Shown: piece after piece, positions 1 through 5,179 of the stretch
Layout: each line of letters starts with the position of its first letter
How positions within the stretch are numbered: position 1 is the stretch's first letter
Assembly (NCBI GenBank): GCA_028716125.1
Contig: JAQUQK010000064.1
Span: forward strand, 1 to 5,351
Direction: 5' to 3'
Length of the DNA stretch: 5,351 bases
From: Thermoplasmatota archaeon
GTDB lineage: Archaea > Thermoplasmatota > JAQUQK01
Made by a program: the position numbers and the translations under genes
Notes under the pieces: model-generated
What the model was told of the DNA's origin: nothing
Database searches by the model: none
The model's input: the letters and a program-made list of their open reading frames with translations, nothing else

Positions 1-7
1 AAAAGAA

Positions 8-25
8 TGGCGCAATGTTGCGCCA
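8..25. repeat. Perfect 8-bp palindrome
   Basis: TGGCGCAA and TTGCGCCA form perfect inverted arms around a 2-bp centre (TG). As RNA this would fold as a 6-bp stem with a 6-nt loop. Read on the minus strand it is followed by ATTCTTTT at the window edge, which resembles a stem plus U-rich tract. On the plus strand it is followed by AAAAAG, which does not suit a terminator. It lies about 60 bp upstream of the TATA box of gene A. It could be an operator, a terminator of a minus-strand transcript, or chance within an upstream coding end. Confidence 0.4.
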
Positions 26-76
26 AAAAGCGGATGATGCCCGAGGAATATGCAGGATACGTTTCAATGTTTCATC

Positions 77-93
77 CGAAAAGGTTAAATAAA
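77..93 (+). promoter_or_regulatory. Archaeal BRE/TATA promoter of gene A
   Basis: CGAAAAGG at 77-84 resembles a purine-rich TFB recognition element and is followed directly by TTAAATAAA at 85-93, a TATA-box match. Transcription should begin about 25 bp downstream, near 110-116. That gives a leader of about 25 nt before the ATG at 139 and argues against starts upstream of the promoter. The same CGAAAA-NN-TTAA arrangement occurs upstream of gene E on the other strand. Confidence 0.6.
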
Positions 94-124
94 AATAATC
101 TTTACCCTGCCATAGAAATACACC

Positions 125-132
125 AAGGGGTG
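125..132 (+). promoter_or_regulatory. Shine-Dalgarno-like site of gene A
   Basis: AAGGGGTG ends 6 nt before the ATG at 139. It contains GGTG, which pairs with the usual archaeal 16S rRNA 3' end. It supports 139 as the start and favours it over the out-of-frame ATG at 135. A very similar AAAGGGGTA precedes gene B. Confidence 0.5.
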
Positions 133-138
133 CGATGG

Positions 139-1101
139 ATGAATGGAAGCAAGAATGGAAAGGCAAAATTGTTCGCAATAGGAATAGGCGCGTTCGCGCT
201 TATGGTCGTTTTGTTGATGCTTGCATCACATGCGAGCGCACAGACGGCAACGCAGACCGAAGTCATTGTTTCTGCACCACCAGGAAACCTTAAGCCAATC
301 ACAGACATCATGCCGCTTACTGTTACTGTTAAATACCAATGGCCAAATGTTGGAGGAACTGGCTCCGTAATGGGTACTCCAACAACAATAAAACTTACTG
401 CAGTACCCCAGGGAGATGCCATAAACTGGTGCACGGCATCCATTAACCCCGCACAGGTATATATCAATCTTGGAGCAACTCCAATGCAAGGTGGGCAACA
501 AACTGCAACAGCCACATTGACAATTCACGTTACCGGAGATGCGCCAGCATCTGCAACGCCACTCATAAAAGTGACCGCAGAAGCCCAAGCAAATGGATTT
601 AATGGCATGGGGCTCGAATCAAGCTCTGGATCATACGATGTCCAGATTGGAATAGGATATTACTCGCTGCTTCAGGCAACCGTTCCGCAGACTCTGCAGA
701 AGGGAGCGCCATATCAGCAGATTACTTACCCAGTGACTGTCACAAACCTTGGAAACGGCAAGACGAAGATATTCTTCGACGTGAAGAACGTCCCGACCGG
801 ATGGCAGGTCACGCTCCCTTCGCCAATCATACTTGAGTCGCGTCAGCAGGGAGGAAAGCTCACCCAGCAGACCGTTAATGTGGTTGTATTCACACCATAT
901 AAGACCGGCTACCAGAACAATGTCGGAAGCATAAGAATAGACGTCACATCAAAATATGCTGATGATACGACAATAGTCGGAGATGCAACGTCAATCAACA
1001 CACTGACGCTGTCCAAAGGCTTCTATGTGCCAGGATTCGACGCGATCCTGATGTTCGGCGCAATCGGACTGGTTTCGTTGCTCCTCAGGCGCAAGAAGTA
1101 G
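139..1101 (+). CDS. Gene A: secreted Ig-like surface protein with PGF-CTERM-like anchor
   Basis: This is a 320-residue protein of unknown specific function, predicted to be exported and held at the cell surface. Residues 1-34 form a signal peptide: a basic start, a hydrophobic core, and likely cleavage after SHASA. A Thr/Val-rich beta region follows (about 41-174). A second domain (about 195-286) has the TVTNLGNG and VPTGWQVTLP signatures typical of NEW3/CARDB-type Ig-like modules. The tail reads GFYVPGFD (about 295-301), then a hydrophobic helix to about 316, then RRKK. This matches the layout of PGF-CTERM signals, which archaeosortase A recognises in other archaea. No N-X-S/T glycosylation sequon occurs after the signal peptide, unlike gene D. 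The frame stays open upstream to the window edge, but the promoter at 77-93 and the ribosome site at 125-132 favour the start at 139. It could instead be a plain tail-anchored protein if no sortase exists in the host. Confidence 0.9.
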   Translation: MNGSKNGKAKLFAIGIGAFALMVVLLMLASHASAQTATQTEVIVSAPPGNLKPITDIMPLTVTVKYQWPNVGGTGSVMGTPTTIKLTAVPQGDAINWCTASINPAQVYINLGATPMQGGQQTATATLTIHVTGDAPASATPLIKVTAEAQANGFNGMGLESSSGSYDVQIGIGYYSLLQATVPQTLQKGAPYQQITYPVTVTNLGNGKTKIFFDVKNVPTGWQVTLPSPIILESRQQGGKLTQQTVNVVVFTPYKTGYQNNVGSIRIDVTSKYADDTTIVGDATSINTLTLSKGFYVPGFDAILMFGAIGLVSLLLRRKK

Positions 1102-1107
1102 GCGCTC

Positions 1108-1124
1108 ATTCTTCTTTCTCATTT
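1108..1124 (+). terminator. Possible T-rich terminator after gene A
   Basis: A pyrimidine tract (ATTCTTCTTTCTCATTT) starts 7 bp after the stop codon of gene A. Archaeal RNA polymerase can terminate at T-rich stretches without a hairpin, and no stable stem is evident here. The tract is interrupted by C and runs into the candidate TATA box of gene B, so it may be leaky or not functional. Confidence 0.3.
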
Positions 1125-1129
1125 AAATT
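1122..1129 (+). promoter_or_regulatory. Weak TATA-like box before gene B
   Basis: TTTAAATT is centred about 38 bp before the ATG at 1164, which would place a transcription start near 1150 and a leader of about 14 nt. The upstream flank is pyrimidine-rich and lacks the purine-rich BRE seen for genes A and E. Gene B may therefore also be read from the promoter of gene A. Confidence 0.35.
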
Positions 1130-1151
1130 TCGATTGGTAAAAAATTTTGAC

Positions 1152-1160
1152 AAAGGGGTA
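1152..1160 (+). promoter_or_regulatory. Shine-Dalgarno-like site of gene B
   Basis: AAAGGGGTA ends 3 nt before the ATG at 1164, and its G-run lies 5-8 nt before it. It resembles the site before gene A. It favours the ATG at 1164 over the in-frame TTG at 1134, which would place ten polar residues before the signal peptide. Confidence 0.45.
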
Positions 1161-1163
1161 TCC

Positions 1164-2654
1164 ATGGGCAGGCGGACAATACCGATAATACTGTTGTGCG
1201 TTTTTTTACTCTGCCCGATTGTGGCCGCACAGACCCCATGGCCAAGTTCTGCTCCATATAGGGTAGATATATCCATACCAGGATCTGCAATTGTTGATTA
1301 CCTTGGCAGCACGACTTTGGATATTACAATAGTCGATGAATCGTATGATGCATATGGATCACAGGGTATAGACCATACAGTGACTCTAAAGGCATCAGTT
1401 GTTTCCAACAATTCGATCGGATGGGGGGCAATGATAAATCCGGATGTGATAACTGGAACATCACCTGGAAATATATACCATTCAAAAGTGACAATTGTTG
1501 CAGGCTCGATGGTGAGAAGCCAAACCGCGATAGTCAACATAACTGCAAAAGTCGAGGGCTGGGCAACTGCCTATGACTATGCTCAGATTTTTGTTTCGGT
1601 TAACAGCACTCCAAGATATACGGTTTTCCCTGTAGATGCCCCAATAGTGGTTAAACCATATTCTGATATATCATATCAGGTAAAAATCGTCAATTATAAT
1701 GTTTATCCTCAGACGTTCAAAGTGTGGGCACAAACCGGAGATGGTTGGAAGGCGGTTGCGCAGTCTTATATCGCTCTCCAGCCGCTAGAGTCGGGTTACA
1801 TAAATGTCTCTATAGAATCCCCGGATTCACAATTTTATTTTAGGGGCAATTCTGGGCTAATTCAGGTTTTCGTAGAGCCTGATGGCGAGCCGGAATACCG
1901 GCAGATGGTTCCTCTTGTAGCGACAGTTAAGGGCGTTTACCTTTCACCTTGGTTCTATTATGTCTGGCTTCCGATATTGATGGCTTGCTTCCTTTTATCG
2001 GGCCTTGCTGTCGCGAGAAAAGTGGAGAAAGAGCACAATGAGCAGGTTGCTGCTTGCGGCCGTAAACCCAAGAAGAAAGGATTCACCGACGAAGAGAAGG
2101 CGCGCATTGCACAGGTGAAGAAAGAAAAGCCGCAGGTATACGTCCTCCTTATGCAGAAGCGCAACAGGGAATACGATATCCAATTGCAAAAATATAATAT
2201 GTGCGTCCGCATATACAAGCAGAAGAAGGCGCTCCTTGCTGAAAAGAGGCACGAAATCGCAAAAGCGAAATCTGCGGATAGCGTGGCCGAAAGGAAGGCG
2301 CTTGCAAACAAAAGAAAGGAAGAGCGGAAACTTGCAAAAGAGAAGCATGCCGCCGAAAAGAAGCTCAAAGCCGCGAAGCAAAAGCTCGAGCACAAAGCAA
2401 ACAAGATAAAAAGAAAAGAAGAAGCCAAAAATGCAAAGCTCAATGGCAAGCAAAGAGCAAAAATGCAAAAGGAGCTTGCCAAGAAAAAGAAAGAGCTTGG
2501 GAAGCTTTCCGCTGAAAAAACTAAAGAAGCGGAGAAGAAGAGACAGAAGCTTCTAAAGGAAATAGAGAAGAAGAAGAAAAGGAAGCAGCCAAAGGAATCT
2601 GGAGAAGCCAAGGAAGATTCATCTAGCATGAGCGAAGGGGGGCGAATTGGATGA
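1164..2654 (+). CDS. Gene B: surface Ig-like protein with long lysine-rich cytoplasmic tail
   Basis: This 496-residue type I membrane protein has no recognised specific function. Residues 1-22 are a signal peptide (MGRRTIPIILL...PIVAA). The ectodomain (about 25-257) has two beta-rich parts. The second (about 165-255) is diverged but resembles the NEW3-like modules of genes A, D and E, as in YQVKIVNYN and the DGWK position. Four N-X-S/T sequons are present. A juxtamembrane VYLSPWFYYVW leads into one membrane helix (about 264-285). In place of a short basic end there follow about 205 residues with roughly 68 Lys/Arg and 30 Asp/Glu by hand count, rich in Ala, Lys and Glu and almost free of Gly and Pro between about 325 and 472. 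This suggests a long coiled coil or single alpha-helix in the cytoplasm. The last residues are Ser/Glu/Gly-rich. The stop overlaps the gene C start. A membrane-to-cytoplasm tether or nucleic-acid contact is inference only. Confidence 0.9.
   Translation: MGRRTIPIILLCVFLLCPIVAAQTPWPSSAPYRVDISIPGSAIVDYLGSTTLDITIVDESYDAYGSQGIDHTVTLKASVVSNNSIGWGAMINPDVITGTSPGNIYHSKVTIVAGSMVRSQTAIVNITAKVEGWATAYDYAQIFVSVNSTPRYTVFPVDAPIVVKPYSDISYQVKIVNYNVYPQTFKVWAQTGDGWKAVAQSYIALQPLESGYINVSIESPDSQFYFRGNSGLIQVFVEPDGEPEYRQMVPLVATVKGVYLSPWFYYVWLPILMACFLLSGLAVARKVEKEHNEQVAACGRKPKKKGFTDEEKARIAQVKKEKPQVYVLLMQKRNREYDIQLQKYNMCVRIYKQKKALLAEKRHEIAKAKSADSVAERKALANKRKEERKLAKEKHAAEKKLKAAKQKLEHKANKIKRKEEAKNAKLNGKQRAKMQKELAKKKKELGKLSAEKTKEAEKKRQKLLKEIEKKKKRKQPKESGEAKEDSSSMSEGGRIG
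2635..2642 (+). promoter_or_regulatory. Ribosome binding site of gene C inside gene B
   Basis: AAGGGGGG lies within the last codons of gene B, 8 nt before the ATG at 2651. With the ATGA stop/start overlap it indicates translational coupling of gene C to gene B. Confidence 0.5.
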
Positions 2655-3334
2655 ACAAGTCAATTTTGGCGATTACCGCACTTGCAATAGTTCTGCCACT
2701 GTTTACGGGCTGCAATGGGACAACCGGTGAAATAACTGTGGCAGTTGGGGAAAAAAACTTTGAAACTGTCGTTGTCGGCATTATCACCCCGGGATACTCC
2801 GGCGATGTCGCGATTGACGTCGCTTATGGTGGAGAGGTAAAATACACCAAAGCAGCACAGACTTCCGACGAGGTCGCAAACGTGGACATAAAATACAGCG
2901 ATTTCTGCGTAGGGAATGGCCAATATACATTCAAAGTTTCCGCGGGCGGCGAGGAAGGTTCGGGAACATATGACGTCAAGAAATTCGTTGCCTCGGTTTA
3001 TGTAGGCGTTTCTAACAACACTCCGGACAACAATCACATAACAATTGAACTGATTCCATTGCCAAGTACATATTCTGGATCGGGAAGCTTCGACATGATG
3101 CAAATTTCCGGAAGCGGAACATGGTCGATTGAGTATCCTGCAGGAACTACTGTAAAAAGCGGGGCATGGTCATTGGATGGTACCACCTTATCGAGATTGA
3201 CGATTCCTGTCGAAAAGAATTTCGCCGCTGGAAGTGGCCAATACACAGTTCGCGCCTCTTTTGACAATTACTGTGCAAAGTCAAATATGGGAATCCGCGA
3301 AGACCCCAATTCTAATAATCACATAACGATATAG
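2651..3334 (+). CDS. Gene C: small secreted, lipoprotein-like beta protein
   Basis: This 227-residue exported protein has no family I recognise. The N-terminus MNKSILAITALAIVLPLFTG-Cys21 fits a signal peptide with a possible lipobox (FTGC, with Phe where Leu is usual), so Cys21 may carry a lipid anchor. The mature part is Gly/Ser/Thr-rich and probably all beta. It appears to hold two diverged copies of one unit: GNGQYTFKVSA (about 88-98) matches GSGQYTVRAS (about 194-203), and NNHITI recurs at 127-132 and as the final residues 222-227. There is no C-terminal membrane helix, so it is not built like genes A, B, D and E. The ATG overlaps the gene B stop by 4 bp and gene D starts 10 bp after it, so it is operonic with both. 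A partner bound to the surface proteins is plausible but inferred. If Cys21 is not lipidated, it would be a soluble secreted protein. Confidence 0.88.
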   Translation: MNKSILAITALAIVLPLFTGCNGTTGEITVAVGEKNFETVVVGIITPGYSGDVAIDVAYGGEVKYTKAAQTSDEVANVDIKYSDFCVGNGQYTFKVSAGGEEGSGTYDVKKFVASVYVGVSNNTPDNNHITIELIPLPSTYSGSGSFDMMQISGSGTWSIEYPAGTTVKSGAWSLDGTTLSRLTIPVEKNFAAGSGQYTVRASFDNYCAKSNMGIREDPNSNNHITI

Positions 3335-3344
3335 GGCGGACGAC

Positions 3345-4268
3345 ATGATTCCAAAAAAGCGTTCAAAAATTTCAATTTACGCAGTTTTTTGCACTATGCT
3401 AATGTCTGCACTGCTGGCGGCCCCTCTCTCGTCCGCATATGGCGCCAACATAATAATGACGCCGAATCCGACCACCGTATATATCGACTATAATGGACAT
3501 ACCCAAACAAATTTGACACTTAAGTATCAGGTTAGCGGAGACATGCCATTCCCTGTCGGAGCAAATATTACCACTCACCCGGACAAGCCGTGGATAGTTG
3601 CGACCGTTGCAAATCCCGGACCTACATATACAGTTGAGTGGAGCGGATCCCAGGAAGTCGAAAGCAGAGTGGACATATCCGCTGGAGCTAATTTCAGCGC
3701 CGGAGAAGTTTGTATAATATACATCAACGGAAAAGTAACGGACAGTACTGGCGGATTCGCCGATAGAAATTCAACCATTAGCGTCATAGGCAATCCATAT
3801 TGCAGATTGGTTGCAAACGTCAGCAATTGGGTCGATATAGTGCCGAATAGAATAGTAGACATACCAATAACTGTATACAACTACGGCAACTGCAATACTT
3901 TTGTTTCTACTAATGTGACTGCCCCGAGCGGATTCGAATATACTGTTGATTCAACCGATATAAGGCTTGATGCCCCCAAATTCACAGTCAACGAGTCCAT
4001 GCCTAACAGGACAATACACCTTTCTCTAATGGCTCCGAAGAAATTCTATACAAATGAGATCACAACTCTAAAGGTAAAGCTGGACGGAAGGTCCGCCGGA
4101 ATAAATAGAATGCCACAGAATGAAACTGTCCGTGATACATACGAATTCACAATAACACTTAGGAACAGGGGCTTCTATATCCCTGGATATACTTTTGAGG
4201 GATTATTTGCGGCGCTTGCGTGCGCCGGCTATGCATATTGCGCATATAAGGGAAAACGCAAATGCTAA
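3345..4268 (+). CDS. Gene D: sequon-rich surface protein with PGY-type C-terminal anchor
   Basis: This 307-residue exported protein is a paralogue-like relative of A, B and E and has no known specific role. A basic start (MIPKKRSK) and hydrophobic core lead to likely signal cleavage near AYGA34. A first beta domain spans about 36-147. A second (about 165-272) contains ITVYNYGNCNTF and a PSGFEY turn, resembling NEW3-type modules. Nine N-X-S/T sequons are visible in the ectodomain, which suggests heavy N-glycosylation. The tail is RGFYIPGYTFEG, then a short Ala/Cys/Tyr-rich helix (about 285-301), then KGKRKC. This is a PGF-CTERM-like layout with Tyr in place of Phe, an unusual terminal Cys, and Cys residues within the helix. 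The start is the first ATG, 10 bp after gene C, with only a weak GGGCGG ribosome site. The last 21 codons and the stop overlap gene E on the opposite strand. Confidence 0.9.
   Translation: MIPKKRSKISIYAVFCTMLMSALLAAPLSSAYGANIIMTPNPTTVYIDYNGHTQTNLTLKYQVSGDMPFPVGANITTHPDKPWIVATVANPGPTYTVEWSGSQEVESRVDISAGANFSAGEVCIIYINGKVTDSTGGFADRNSTISVIGNPYCRLVANVSNWVDIVPNRIVDIPITVYNYGNCNTFVSTNVTAPSGFEYTVDSTDIRLDAPKFTVNESMPNRTIHLSLMAPKKFYTNEITTLKVKLDGRSAGINRMPQNETVRDTYEFTITLRNRGFYIPGYTFEGLFAALACAGYAYCAYKGKRKC
4203..4268. other. 66-bp convergent coding overlap of genes D and E in codon register
   Basis: The stop codon of gene E (TAA on minus, TTA on plus) is Leu287 of gene D, and the stop of gene D (TAA) is the complement of Leu290 of gene E. 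All 22 codons pair with their exact reverse complements. LFAALA of D lies opposite RKRRK-stop of E (with one more Ala/Arg pair after the Leu/Lys pair), and KGKRKC-stop of D lies opposite LAFAFSL of E. Ala/Gly/Cys/Tyr/Ile codons pair in the middle. Both strands therefore encode a hydrophobic helix followed by a basic end. Confidence 0.9.
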
Positions 4269-5135
4269 TACGTCAAATCCAGGTATGGAAAAAGACGTTT
4301 TGAATGATGAATCGAAATATGGTATGTAATGGCCATTTCCTGAAAGCAGGATAACATTCGCCTTCTTCTCCTTGGGCTTTTCCAGATCATAGACCTGGAC
4401 AGTTAATTTTGCATTCTCGTTAAGTATGAACCTTTCTGGAACGTAAACGCCTATTGGAACGGTTGTAGAGGAGTTCGCATCGAGAAGGAGCGGCAACTGC
4501 GGCAAAACAATTGTCCATCCCTTGTCAATAAAAACATCTACTGCGACATGCGCATAATAGTTGCCATAGTTGCGGATTTCAACGGGACATGTCATAAATG
4601 ATCCGGGAGTTACCTTCTGTATTGCCTGCGTCTTTACCTCAAATTCGCTGAATTTCGTGGGTATTACGGTCAACTGCAGACCGATCTCTTCAACAAATTG
4701 CTGCTGCCAGTCATATCTGTAAGAGAAAACCTTTAATTTTATCGGCTCGTACGCTTTTGTTTCTGCGGGAGCCACCACTATCAGTGTGATGTTTCGGGTC
4801 TCTCCTGGAGCCATGTTATTGACGCTAAGGGCGCTCAGGGATGAAACGTACCCTTTTTGCAAGCTATTCGGGTCCATTTCAGTATTCAAGAGATAGCTCT
4901 GCCCTTCGGGCATATATGCATCCCAGAACATTGGGTTGAGATCTGTTACCGAAATATTGAATGTTGCAACGCCGCTTCTTTGAATGTATTTTATTGGCGA
5001 GTCTACACTAAGCCCCACCATCGTCCAATCATAGCTGTTCGGATCGAATGGGCTTCCGCTGCCGCCGAATTGGGCGCCTGCGATCGGCAGTATAAACAGA
5101 ATTGTTGCAATTATCGCTATCGGTGCCAGTCTCAT
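4203..5135 (-). CDS. Gene E: secreted Ig-like surface protein with PGF-CTERM-like anchor
   Basis: This 310-residue exported protein has the same plan as genes A and D. The start at 5135 (MRLAPIAIIATILFILP) gives a clean signal peptide with cleavage after AGA21. Longer in-frame starts up to 5192 would add polar residues and would lie upstream of the promoter. A first beta domain covers about 38-158. A second (about 174-263) has VEIRNYGNYYAH and DKGWTIVLPQ, close to the NLGN...PTGWQVTLP pattern of gene A and typical of NEW3-like domains. Three N-X-S/T sequons are seen. After a Lys-rich stretch (EKPKEKK), the tail reads HYIPYFDSSF, then SIPGFD (285-287 is PGF), a hydrophobic helix (about 288-304) and RKRRK. 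It therefore carries a doubled Ile-Pro-x-Phe-Asp motif. Its 3' end overlaps gene D by 66 bp with no visible terminator. Its transcript is probably leaderless. Confidence 0.9.
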   Translation of the reverse strand: MRLAPIAIIATILFILPIAGAQFGGSGSPFDPNSYDWTMVGLSVDSPIKYIQRSGVATFNISVTDLNPMFWDAYMPEGQSYLLNTEMDPNSLQKGYVSSLSALSVNNMAPGETRNITLIVVAPAETKAYEPIKLKVFSYRYDWQQQFVEEIGLQLTVIPTKFSEFEVKTQAIQKVTPGSFMTCPVEIRNYGNYYAHVAVDVFIDKGWTIVLPQLPLLLDANSSTTVPIGVYVPERFILNENAKLTVQVYDLEKPKEKKANVILLSGNGHYIPYFDSSFKTSFSIPGFDVLAFAFSLICAICIAGARKRRK

Positions 5136-5150
5136 TGTCAACGAGCACCA

Positions 5151-5179
5151 AATATAATATATATTAATTAATGTTTTCG
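5151..5179 (-). promoter_or_regulatory. Archaeal BRE/TATA promoter of gene E
   Basis: On the minus strand CGAAAA (5179-5174) is followed after 2 bp by TTAATTAA and more AT-only sequence down to about 5150. The TATA centre lies about 26-32 bp before the ATG at 5135, so transcription should start at or within a few nt of the ATG, giving a leaderless or nearly leaderless mRNA. The box overlaps the end of the upstream partial reading frame. A GGTG at 5149-5146 is the only ribosome-site-like sequence nearby. Confidence 0.6.

Noticed and set aside
3..92. Possible end of an upstream plus-strand gene (29 codons to TAA at 90-92)
   Set aside because: Too short to distinguish from chance. The frame is open from the edge and its stop overlaps the gene A TATA box, similar to the arrangement before gene E, but nothing in its residues identifies it.
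7..138. Extended N-terminus of gene A starting at the ATG at 7
   Set aside because: It would bury the signal peptide behind 44 polar residues and place the TATA box and ribosome site inside the coding region.
102..588. Minus-strand frames of 137 and 120 residues opposite gene A
   Set aside because: They lie wholly antisense to a well-supported secreted protein gene, lack a plausible domain or start context, and in part cover the gene A promoter and leader.
1958..2629. Long minus-strand frames (223, 157 and 62 residues) opposite the end of gene B
   Set aside because: They are artefacts of the purine-rich lysine codons of gene B. Their products are Phe/Ser/Leu-rich low-complexity strings with no ribosome site or promoter.
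4203..4268. The D/E overlap as a terminator hairpin or mobile-element inverted repeat
   Set aside because: Apart from TATGCATA and a loose TTTGCG/CGCAAA match, the two halves are not good inverted repeats, and both strands code convincingly. There are no direct-repeat target sites.
4857..5171. Plus-strand frame of 104 residues opposite gene E
   Set aside because: It covers the signal peptide region and promoter of gene E, has no ribosome site, and encodes an uneven Cys/His/Arg-rich sequence typical of a shadow frame.
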